Assembly: GCA_022560555.1 (NCBI GenBank)
Contig: JADFSZ010000111.1
Span: forward strand, 1-5,947
Length of the DNA stretch: 5,947 bases
Source: PVC group bacterium
GTDB taxonomy: Bacteria; GCA-001730085; JADFSZ01
Reading direction: 5' to 3'
Shown: one piece after another, positions 1 through 5,947 of the stretch
Layout of the letters: every line of letters starts with the position of its first letter
Position numbering within the stretch: the first letter of the stretch is position 1
Program-made: the position numbers and the translations under genes
Notes under the pieces: generated by a model
Told to the model about the DNA's origin: nothing
Databases searched by the model: none
What the model saw: the letters and a program-made list of their open reading frames with translations, nothing else

Positions 1-1
1 G

Positions 2-307
2 CAGCTGCATGGCATGCCCGATATACAGGCGAGAAAATTTGAAACGGATTGGCATACTGTGCTCATAGAGCTGAATCAGTGTTTAGGTGAACTAGATGCT
101 GTTCAAAATGAATTATCCAACCTGTCATGGCTTGATAAGTGCAAAATACGGTTTATGCCTCGTTGGGAATATATTGTTTATCCGTTTTTGATTTTTCTTT
201 TGTTAGCCGTTGGCTGGTTTTTTCTTTTTAAGATGAACGTGTTTGAGGGCGTGAACATTCAGTCGCTTATAGACATTGTTAAAGAAAAACTTTCCCGAGC
301 CCCATGA
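2..307 (+). CDS. Small single-pass membrane protein of unknown function, probably 5'-truncated
   Basis: I do not recognise this protein. Counted from the first ATG (base 14) it has 97 residues. Residues 1-45 are mixed polar and probably helical, with leucines spaced as in a short coiled coil. A strongly hydrophobic stretch at about residues 53-73 (rich in F, L, I, V and W) looks like one transmembrane helix. A short amphipathic tail ends in basic residues and Pro. The Arg and Trp just before the helix (PRWEY) and a Lys just after it leave the topology uncertain. The frame stays open to the window edge, and nothing resembling a Shine-Dalgarno precedes the ATG at 14. The protein therefore probably begins outside the window, and this may be only the C-terminal part of a longer protein. 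Its TGA overlaps the hisS start in an ATGA arrangement, so it is probably translationally coupled to hisS. That it is a real gene is likely from the membrane segment and the tight junction; its function is unknown. Confidence 0.6.
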   Translation, partial: QLHGMPDIQARKFETDWHTVLIELNQCLGELDAVQNELSNLSWLDKCKIRFMPRWEYIVYPFLIFLLLAVGWFFLFKMNVFEGVNIQSLIDIVKEKLSRAP

Positions 308-1641
308 CTGTCAAAAATCAAAAATCGAATAAACTCTCGACGGCTCCTTATAAAGGCGTTCGCGATTTTTATCCCGAAGACGCTTTTATTCAGGAGTATA
401 TTTTTCGCATCATGAAACGTGTTGTTGAAAAATTCGGATATGTGGTTTATAACGCGTCGATTCTTGAAGACACTAATTTGTATTTGGCAAAATCTGCTGA
501 AGAAATCGTTCTGAATCAGACGTACACGTTCATGGACCGGGGAGGACGCCCAGTGACACTGCGTCCGGAAATGACTCCAACCATTGCCCGGATGATCGCA
601 AAAAAACGGAAAGAGATGGTGTTTCCCGCGCGTTTGTATTCGATTGCTAATATGTTTCGGTATGAGCGTCCGCAAAAGGGCCGTTTACGCGAACACTGGC
701 AGTTGAATGCCGATATTTTCGGTGTTTCTTCGATAGATGCGGAAAGCGAGCTGATTACCCTGGCCCATGAGCTGATGATTCAATTCGGGGCTCAGCCGGA
801 CCATTTCAGGATTCGTGTCAATCATCGCGAACTTCTCTATAAGTGGTTCGTCGGTCATATGAAATTAACGGCCGATTTATATCATAAGGTAACAAAACTG
901 ATGGACCGGCGCCTGAAGATGTCGGACACGGACTTCAAAAATGAAGTCACGGCCTTGATCGGGTGTCAGAATCAGGAAAAGTTTTGGCAGATGATTCACG
1001 TGACATCTTTAAGCACGTTGCCTGATGAACTTAAGGGAGAAAAGTGCACGGTTGAATTGCGGTCTTTATTTGAGAAAATGAAAGCGCGAAATCTCGTGTC
1101 GATTGTGTTTGACCCGACGCTTGTTCGTGGTTTCGATTATTACACGGGTGTTGTTTTTGAAATTTACGATCTCAACCCGGAAAATAACCGGTCCTTGTTT
1201 GGCGGGGGCCGATTTGATGAAATTCTCAATGTCTTTGGTGTCGAAAAAATACCTGCGTGCGGTTTTGGAATGGGGGATGTGACCATCAGGGACTTTATGG
1301 AAACCTATCAGCTGTTGCCGGCTTATCAATCAAGCACGGATGTTTATGTGTGCGGGATCGGCCCCGATGCCGTTGCCTTGGCTGAAGACATTGCCCACCA
1401 ACTGCGCTTGAAAGGCTTGAACACGGCCTCGGATCTTACCGGTAGAAAAATAGCCTCTCAGATCAAAACGGCTGTTAAGCAAGCGATTCCTTTCGCGCTT
1501 TTTGTCGGTGAAGATGAGAGAAGCTCCGGCAGGTACAAATTAAAGCATCTCAAAGACGGACACGCTGAAGTGCTTTCCCTTGATGATGTGTGCGGATTTG
1601 TAAGAAAAAAAATTCGACAGGTATCGTCTGTACGTGCTTAG
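304..1641 (+). CDS. hisS: Histidyl-tRNA synthetase (HisRS), divergent class II subfamily
   Basis: This cytoplasmic enzyme attaches histidine to tRNA(His) using ATP. The 445-residue product is slightly longer than the usual 420-430. The N-terminus has the HisRS entry motif (KGVRDFYPED, residues 17-26). YTFMDRGGRPVTLRPEMTP follows at 74-92, with Glu89 matching the histidine-binding Glu of the family. Motif 2 is FRYERPQKGRLREHWQ (118-133) and keeps the Arg, the RPQKGR loop that reads the extra G-1 of tRNA(His), and Gln133. The HisRS-specific RGFDYYTG (275-282) and GGGRFDE (300-306) follow. Residues from about 346 form the alpha/beta anticodon-binding domain (VGEDE at 401-405). The odd point is motif 3: GFGMGDVT (320-327) has Thr where most HisRS have the motif Arg, and REHWQ replaces the common RQFHQ, so this is a divergent subfamily. 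The ATG lies in ATGA with the preceding stop and has no Shine-Dalgarno, so coupled initiation is inferred. An upstream leader such as a T-box does not fit here. Confidence 0.96.
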   Translation: MTVKNQKSNKLSTAPYKGVRDFYPEDAFIQEYIFRIMKRVVEKFGYVVYNASILEDTNLYLAKSAEEIVLNQTYTFMDRGGRPVTLRPEMTPTIARMIAKKRKEMVFPARLYSIANMFRYERPQKGRLREHWQLNADIFGVSSIDAESELITLAHELMIQFGAQPDHFRIRVNHRELLYKWFVGHMKLTADLYHKVTKLMDRRLKMSDTDFKNEVTALIGCQNQEKFWQMIHVTSLSTLPDELKGEKCTVELRSLFEKMKARNLVSIVFDPTLVRGFDYYTGVVFEIYDLNPENNRSLFGGGRFDEILNVFGVEKIPACGFGMGDVTIRDFMETYQLLPAYQSSTDVYVCGIGPDAVALAEDIAHQLRLKGLNTASDLTGRKIASQIKTAVKQAIPFALFVGEDERSSGRYKLKHLKDGHAEVLSLDDVCGFVRKKIRQVSSVRA

Positions 1642-1678
1642 TTAAAAAGAAAAGTTAAAAGGAAAAGTCATAAGGAAA
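1640..1678 (+). repeat. Three imperfect 13-bp tandem repeats filling the hisS-aspS gap
   Basis: The gap reads as three consecutive 13-base units: AGTTAAAAAGAAA (1640-1652), AGTTAAAAGGAAA (1653-1665) and AGTCATAAGGAAA (1666-1678). Units 1 and 2 differ at one base, units 2 and 3 at two. The second and third carry an AAGGA ribosome-binding core, while the first has AAAGA. Only the third copy is correctly spaced from the aspS ATG. The array starts inside the hisS stop codon and fills almost the whole 42-base spacer. It most likely arose by slippage and may tune ribosome loading; that role is inference. Confidence 0.75.
1672..1676 (+). promoter_or_regulatory. Shine-Dalgarno of aspS
   Basis: AAGGA lies seven bases upstream of the ATG at 1684, which is good spacing. 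It fixes the aspS start at the same place as the N-terminus expected by homology (Met-x-Arg-x-His-Tyr-Cys-Gly). It is the clearest conventional ribosome-binding site in the window; hisS and the 7TM-HD gene have none. Confidence 0.8.
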
Positions 1679-1683
1679 AGATT

Positions 1684-3447
1684 ATGCAACGAACACATTA
1701 TTGCGGAGAATTAACAATCCGGGATATTGACAGTGACGTCTGTCTTTGTGGTTGGGTCGATAGTTTGCGGGATCACGGAGGCGTTCTTTTTGTTGATTTA
1801 CGTGACCGGGAGGGAGTGACGCAGATCGTATTTAATCTTAAAGATCATGCTGATTTGGCCCGTGAAGCCCAGATGCTTAAGCCGGAATACGTGATTACGG
1901 TGCATGGAAAGGTAGCCAAGCGTGCGGCGGAAAATGTGAATAAAAAATTAAAAACAGGAGAAATAGAAGTGGTCGCGCGTATTTTACAAACACATTCCCG
2001 GTCGCTAACACCGCCGTTTATGATTGATGACAGAACCGAAGCCAATGAAGAGTTGAGGCTTAAATACCGGTATTTGGATCTTCGGCGCAGAACCATGCAG
2101 AAAAATATTAGGTTTCGTCATCATGTGACGATTGAGACCCGGAAGTATTTTTCTGACAAGGGATTTATAGAAATTGAAACACCTCTATTGATTAAAAGTA
2201 CGCCGGAAGGAGCCCGGGATTATTTGGTTCCCAGCCGTGTCCGCCGCGGTTCGTTTTACGCTCTGCCTCAAAGCCCGCAGATTTTTAAACAGCTTCTTAT
2301 GGTAGCCGGGTTTGATAAATATTTTCAACTCGCCAAGTGTTTGCGGGATGAAGACCTTCGGGCGGATCGCCAGCCGGAGCACACGCAAATCGATCTTGAG
2401 ATGTCTTTTGTCGATGAAAATGATGTCATGAATATAGTTGATGGGCTCATACAGCACTTATTCAAAGAGCTTCTCAATTGGGCTGTTGATTTGCCGCTTG
2501 AGAGAATAGCGTGGCGGGATGCCGTCAATCTTTATGGGTCAGATAAACCGGATCGCCGGATCGGGATGCCTTTAGTGGATATGACGGATGTATTTGGGCA
2601 AACTTCTTTCAAAGTTTTTCAATCCGTCATTGAAAAAAAAGGCCTGATTAAGGCGATCAATGTCAAGGGAAAGGCGCTAGACATCTCCCTGAAAGATATT
2701 GAGGAATATACGAAATTTGTAAATCAATTCGGCGCCAGAGGCCTGGCCTGGATGAAGGGGGAGAGTGGACAGTTAAAGTCATCGATTGTTAAGTTTTTTA
2801 ATGAAGATGAAATCAAGAGCATTCGGGAAAGTTTGCAGGTTGAAGACGGGGATTTGATATTTTTTGTAGCCGATAAATCAAATGTTGTCCATGAGGCTTT
2901 AGGGCAACTCAGGCTAGAGCTTGCGCGTAAACTCGATCTTTTTCCTAAGGATGGGTATGACATGTTTTGGGTCACGGAGTTTCCCCTGTTTGAATTTGAT
3001 GATGAAAAAAATCAGACGATTCCCGTCCACCATCCGTTCACAAGTCCCAAAGATGAGGATAGGGACCTTCTTGACACCGAGCCTCTGAAGGTAAGAGCCA
3101 GGGCGTATGATTTGGTGATTAACGGGGTGGAAGTCGGAGGAGGCAGTATTCGTATTCATGATCAAAAACTACAAAAGAAGATGTTTGATCTTCTCCAAAT
3201 ATCAACCGATGAAGCGAAGCTCAAATTCGGATTTTTATTAGAAGCGCTTGAATATGGGGCTCCGCCGCACGGAGGCTTGGCCATAGGACTGGATCGTCTT
3301 GTGATGCTTCTTTTAGGCTTGGATTCAATCCGGGATGTTATCGCGTTTCCCAAAACACAAAAAGCGGCATGTCTCATGTCGAGGGCTCCCTCGGCTGTGT
3401 CCCCGGCTCAATTAAAAGAATTAGGGATAAAAATTCTTCAAACGTGA
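1684..3447 (+). CDS. aspS: Aspartyl-tRNA synthetase (AspRS), bacterial type, probably non-discriminating
   Basis: This class IIb synthetase charges tRNA(Asp) with aspartate in the cytoplasm. The 587 residues match bacterial AspRS. Residues 1-105 are the OB-fold anticodon domain (CGWVDSLRDHGG at 22-33, DLRDREG at 38-44). Motif 1 lies near FIEIETP (161-167), followed by the flipping loop TPEGARDYLVPSR (173-185) and QSPQ (196-199). Motif 2 is LRDEDLRADRQPEHTQ (220-235). The bacterial GAD insertion spans about 295-415. Motif 3 is GLAIGLDRLVM (531-541, Arg538), and the C-terminal block includes IAFPKTQKA (553-561). His31 matches the residue that in Pseudomonas aeruginosa AspRS allows charging of tRNA(Asn), so this enzyme probably also makes Asp-tRNA(Asn) for GatCAB amidation; this is inference. 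Two motif 2 positions differ from E. coli: Phe to Leu220 in FRDE, and the adenine-stacking Phe to His233. The start is supported by AAGGA and by homology. It ends 6 bases before the 7TM-HD gene. Confidence 0.97.
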   Translation: MQRTHYCGELTIRDIDSDVCLCGWVDSLRDHGGVLFVDLRDREGVTQIVFNLKDHADLAREAQMLKPEYVITVHGKVAKRAAENVNKKLKTGEIEVVARILQTHSRSLTPPFMIDDRTEANEELRLKYRYLDLRRRTMQKNIRFRHHVTIETRKYFSDKGFIEIETPLLIKSTPEGARDYLVPSRVRRGSFYALPQSPQIFKQLLMVAGFDKYFQLAKCLRDEDLRADRQPEHTQIDLEMSFVDENDVMNIVDGLIQHLFKELLNWAVDLPLERIAWRDAVNLYGSDKPDRRIGMPLVDMTDVFGQTSFKVFQSVIEKKGLIKAINVKGKALDISLKDIEEYTKFVNQFGARGLAWMKGESGQLKSSIVKFFNEDEIKSIRESLQVEDGDLIFFVADKSNVVHEALGQLRLELARKLDLFPKDGYDMFWVTEFPLFEFDDEKNQTIPVHHPFTSPKDEDRDLLDTEPLKVRARAYDLVINGVEVGGGSIRIHDQKLQKKMFDLLQISTDEAKLKFGFLLEALEYGAPPHGGLAIGLDRLVMLLLGLDSIRDVIAFPKTQKAACLMSRAPSAVSPAQLKELGIKILQT

Positions 3448-3453
3448 ACAAGT

Positions 3454-5778
3454 ATGAGTGTTCTTAAATCAAAAAAAACAAAGAGAATCAATCGAGAAAA
3501 CATCTCGGTTCTTTCGTCTGTGTTGCAATATATCCGAAAAGACGATAATGCGGTGAAAAGCGGTTTGTATCTAACCCCATTTTTTCTTTTAACGGGATTG
3601 ATTCTCATTCTCTTTCTGAAGTACGAAGTCCGTTTGCCGAAAGAAGGTTTTCCCGCGGAGAAAAGCTACTATGCTCTGGATGATTTTTACTACGTTGATC
3701 CGGACCTAACGACGATTGAAAAGCAAAAAGCCGCGAGAAAGGTTTTGCCGGTTTATGAATTTGATGTAGAGGCTTATGAGGATTTACTGGGCCGAACCCG
3801 GATGATTTTCGAGGCTTTAGTCCATGACAATATCGAAGCGGCTAAAGATGTTTTTTCGTGGCCGAAGGCCGTGAGTGCCTATCAATTCTATGTTGATCGC
3901 GCGGTAGATAAACAAGAGGTTCTGATTGAATCTCAAGCTATTATCAGCCGTTACCTTAATCGTTATCTTGTCAGTAGTAAGGATTTTGATTCTCTGGAAT
4001 CGGAAGGATTTTATTTTCTAACTGTCAGTCGTAAAGACAGCGAAGAAAAATCTGTGCGTCTCAGTGATATCCATGTGATTGACAGCGAAAGATTACGAAG
4101 AAGTCTGCAGGATGACATTGCCTATTTCCTGCCCGATGAAAGAAAAATCCGGGCAACCCTTCTGCAAATTTACATTCACGTTTTATCAAAACCGACACTG
4201 AATTTTGATGCCGCTTTGACGGAGACCAAAAGAAAGTCTCAGGCGGATATCCAGGCCGATGTGACAAAGCTTGTCAAAAAAGGGTCTTTAATTTTGGAGA
4301 GAGGGACAAACGTTACGGCGCTGCACTTAAGGCAATTAAAATCCATGGGCAGCGGTCTTGAAATTCTGAATAAAAACCCAAAAGCTTTCTCTATGATTGT
4401 TTTGTTCCTATTCCATTCGTACCTTTTTTGTTTGTTTATGATCATGTTTTGCCGAGGGAGGGATGTTTTTACTCCTCACTTTCTTTTGACAACCGGCATT
4501 ATGTACCTTTTGGCCAATATGGGAATAAAGATCTCTTACTATTTCCCCGGGTTCGTCCTCATCATTCCTTTGGTGATTTCCATTTTGTTTTTTGCCATTC
4601 TCGGCGAAACTCTTTTGGGGGTGCTGTTCACAATGGCTCTTGTGATTAACATTCCCGTTATTTACGCGCCTATCAGCATCCCGCTCACACCCTTTTTGAT
4701 CGGGGCTCTTTTTTCTGCCGTATTTGCGCATAACATTATGAAGCGTTCCCAGCTGCTGCGTGTGGGGGTTTTTACGGGGCTTGTGTACTTTTTGGCTTTT
4801 TTTCTATTCGATGTGATGTATGAGACACGCGAAATTAATGAAGCGGTTCGCTACGCGGGAACGATGGCCTTCGGAGGATTTATATCCAGCCTTCTTGTTA
4901 TGGGTGTTTTGCCTCTTTTTGAACATTTTTTTCATTTGTCAACCAATGTCCAGCTTTTGGAATTGTCAGATCTCAACCATCCTCTCTTGCGCCGGCTCTT
5001 AAGAGAAGCTCCCGGTACGTATCACCACAGTCTAATGGTCGGAGCTTTGGCCGAGAGTGCGGCGGACGCGATTGGGGCTAATGCTCTTTTAGCAAGGGTG
5101 GGAGCCTATTATCATGACACCGGCAAAATGGTCAATCCCGCTTATTTTACGGAAAATGAAATGGGACGAAAGGGAAAGCACGAAAATTTAACACCCAGCA
5201 TGAGCAGCCTCATTGTCATTGCGCATATCAAGGATGGAGTGGAAATTGGTAAAAAATATAAACTGAGTCAAAAAATTATGGATATCATTCAACAGCATCA
5301 TGGGACTTCTCTTATTTCGTATTTCTATCACAAGGCTCTTGAACAAACCAAAGAGAAAGAGCCGGAAGGGATTGAAGAATACAGCTTTCGATACCCGGGG
5401 CCGAAGCCGAACACAAAAGAGGCGGCCATCGTGATGATTGCCGATTCTTCTGAAGCGGCATCACGTGCTTTGGATGAACCAACGTCGTCCAGAATCAAGG
5501 GGCTTGTCAGCCAAATTGTGAATGATAAAATTCTTGACCACCAGTTTGATGAATCCCAGTTGACCTTCCGTGATATCAGCGCTATTACCCACAGCATTAT
5601 TACCTCCTTAAACGGGATGTTCCATTTTCGGGTAGAGTATCCTCAAGGAGAGTCGGGGAGGGATAAGGGTCGTGAAAAAGACAAAGAAAAAGATAAAGAG
5701 GAAAATAAGAAACAGGAGCCGCGCGTATATCTCGAAGATACAGGTTATCAACAAGCAAAACAAAATTCGCATTCCTAA
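3454..5778 (+). CDS. pgpH: 7TM-HD membrane phosphodiesterase, PgpH/YqfF family (probable cyclic di-AMP hydrolase)
   Basis: Members of this family, such as Listeria PgpH, hydrolyse cyclic di-AMP to pApA with a cytosolic HD domain. The 774-residue protein has the full architecture. A short basic N-terminus precedes one transmembrane helix (about 37-56). An extracytoplasmic 7TMR-HDED domain follows (about 57-310, with KVLPVYEFD at 97-105 and a G-x-L-I-L-x-R-G-x-x-V-T segment at 277-288). About seven membrane helices lie between 312 and 490. The HD domain then runs to about 728. Probable metal ligands are His525, His554-Asp555 (in YHDTGK), His591, His615/His616 and Asp664, so the active site looks intact. 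Thr replaces the usual Ile of HDIGK. The last 45 residues or so are a highly charged tail with an EKDK repeat, absent from typical members, and overlap ybeY in another frame. No Shine-Dalgarno precedes the ATG, which lies 6 bases after aspS, so coupling is likely. Family assignment is firm; substrate is inferred from homologues. Confidence 0.93.
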   Translation: MSVLKSKKTKRINRENISVLSSVLQYIRKDDNAVKSGLYLTPFFLLTGLILILFLKYEVRLPKEGFPAEKSYYALDDFYYVDPDLTTIEKQKAARKVLPVYEFDVEAYEDLLGRTRMIFEALVHDNIEAAKDVFSWPKAVSAYQFYVDRAVDKQEVLIESQAIISRYLNRYLVSSKDFDSLESEGFYFLTVSRKDSEEKSVRLSDIHVIDSERLRRSLQDDIAYFLPDERKIRATLLQIYIHVLSKPTLNFDAALTETKRKSQADIQADVTKLVKKGSLILERGTNVTALHLRQLKSMGSGLEILNKNPKAFSMIVLFLFHSYLFCLFMIMFCRGRDVFTPHFLLTTGIMYLLANMGIKISYYFPGFVLIIPLVISILFFAILGETLLGVLFTMALVINIPVIYAPISIPLTPFLIGALFSAVFAHNIMKRSQLLRVGVFTGLVYFLAFFLFDVMYETREINEAVRYAGTMAFGGFISSLLVMGVLPLFEHFFHLSTNVQLLELSDLNHPLLRRLLREAPGTYHHSLMVGALAESAADAIGANALLARVGAYYHDTGKMVNPAYFTENEMGRKGKHENLTPSMSSLIVIAHIKDGVEIGKKYKLSQKIMDIIQQHHGTSLISYFYHKALEQTKEKEPEGIEEYSFRYPGPKPNTKEAAIVMIADSSEAASRALDEPTSSRIKGLVSQIVNDKILDHQFDESQLTFRDISAITHSIITSLNGMFHFRVEYPQGESGRDKGREKDKEKDKEENKKQEPRVYLEDTGYQQAKQNSHS
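5657..5661 (+). promoter_or_regulatory. Candidate Shine-Dalgarno of ybeY
   Basis: GGAGG lies ten bases before an in-frame GTG at 5672 and sits inside the end of the 7TM-HD gene. A second site, AGGAG at 5714-5718, lies ten bases before an ATC at 5729 in the same frame. Which of the two serves ybeY cannot be decided by eye. Purine-rich codons for Gly, Glu, Arg and Lys make such matches fairly likely by chance. Confidence 0.35.
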
Positions 5779-5947
5779 AGCGAAAATACAGGATATGACA
5801 GAATTTGCCTGTTCTTATGAAGGGATGAGGGGCGCATCGCTTACGATTCTGCTGGTTGATGATAGGGGCATGCGGGCCTATAATAAAACGTATTTTGGAA
5901 AGAGCTGTTCAACGGATGTGATTTCATTCCCATTTCTGGAAAAGGTA
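5672..5947 (+). CDS. ybeY: YbeY endoribonuclease / rRNA maturation factor, 5' part (cut by window edge)
   Basis: YbeY is a zinc-dependent cytoplasmic RNase involved in 16S rRNA 3' processing and ribosome quality control. The frame runs open from 5636 to the right edge. It reads VINKQNKIRIPKAKI, then LTILLVDDRGMRAYN, then STDVISFPF, matching the order of the first YbeY strand, the LxxxLVDDxxMxxxN segment and the TDVxSFP block. The catalytic HGxLHLxGxDH motif would lie beyond the window. The start is unresolved. The coordinate given is GTG 5672, the first conventional in-frame start with a GGAGG ahead; it adds a very basic leader. ATG 5795 would delete the expected first strand. ATC 5729 or ATA 5738 would fit the family N-terminus best but are rare start codons. 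In every case except 5795 the gene overlaps the preceding one out of frame. The Arg common in YRGKD is Phe here (TYFGK). Identity is well supported, the start is not. Confidence 0.82.
   Translation, partial: MKKTKKKIKRKIRNRSRAYISKIQVINKQNKIRIPKAKIQDMTEFACSYEGMRGASLTILLVDDRGMRAYNKTYFGKSCSTDVISFPFLEKV
5674..5709 (+). repeat. Three imperfect 12-bp purine-rich tandem repeats (EKDK tail)
   Basis: Units at 5674-5685, 5686-5697 and 5698-5709 are copies of GAAAAAGAYAAA; the third is more diverged. In the 7TM-HD frame they encode EKDK, EKDK and EENK. In the ybeY frame the same bases encode mostly Lys, Ile and Arg. The array lies where the two genes may overlap and probably arose by slippage. Confidence 0.75.

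Noticed and set aside
200-303. T-box or other leader riboswitch before hisS, as in many Firmicutes
   Set aside because: The region is coding up to a 4-base overlap with hisS and contains no T-box sequence or terminator hairpin.
259-675. Open reading frame of 138 codons on the minus strand
   Set aside because: It lies opposite the hisS start and conserved HisRS motifs, its translation shows no recognisable domain, and every neighbour reads on the + strand. It is a shadow.
3448-3453. Terminator or promoter between aspS and the 7TM-HD gene
   Set aside because: The gap is only six bases, with no hairpin or T-run.
4428-4649. Open reading frame of 73 codons on the plus strand in another frame
   Set aside because: It lies wholly inside the membrane region of the 7TM-HD gene, whose protein is continuous and full length, so there is no frameshift to explain.
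4408-4731. Open reading frame of 107 codons on the minus strand, very charged and Lys/Asn-rich
   Set aside because: It is the antisense of the 7TM-HD membrane helices; hydrophobic codons read backwards give Lys, Asn, Glu and Gln. No ribosome-binding site or family is visible.
5674-5713. Purine-rich tract as a polypurine regulatory or triplex element
   Set aside because: The 12-bp repeat coding for EKDK explains it; nothing indicates a separate function.

Overview
The window is a compact bacterial housekeeping segment of about 45% GC by eye. All genes lie on the + strand and almost no DNA is non-coding. In order it holds: the end of a small, unrecognised single-pass membrane protein (to 307); histidyl-tRNA synthetase hisS (304-1641); aspartyl-tRNA synthetase aspS (1684-3447); a membrane-bound 7TM-HD phosphodiesterase of the PgpH/YqfF family (3454-5778); and the 5' part of ybeY, the rRNA-maturation endoribonuclease, cut by the right edge. 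Junctions are a 4-base ATGA overlap, a 42-base gap, a 6-base gap and an out-of-frame overlap of up to 107 bases. No terminator or promoter is visible, so the genes look like one transcription unit with probable translational coupling.

The hisS-aspS pair and the 7TM-HD-ybeY pair are each familiar bacterial neighbourhoods (the latter as yqfF-yqfG in Firmicutes). The HisRS belongs to a divergent subfamily: motif 2 ends REHWQ, and GFGMGDVT stands where the classical motif 3 GFAMGLER is expected. Together with the Bacteria-type AspRS this suggests an uncultured, perhaps Gram-negative, candidate-phylum bacterium (Omnitrophota or a relative is a guess) rather than a model Firmicute. The taxonomy is inference only.

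Functionally the unit combines tRNA charging (His and Asp, probably also Asp-tRNA(Asn) because AspRS carries the His31 marker of non-discriminating enzymes), cyclic di-AMP turnover by the 7TM-HD protein, and ribosome quality control or 16S rRNA processing by YbeY.

I found no mobile element, CRISPR array, RNA gene or convincing new defence-type system. The points most worth a second look are the ybeY start, which has no conventional start codon near the expected N-terminus; two short purine-rich tandem repeats at gene junctions (13-bp before aspS, 12-bp at the end of the 7TM-HD gene); and the departures from consensus at active-site motifs in HisRS and AspRS.
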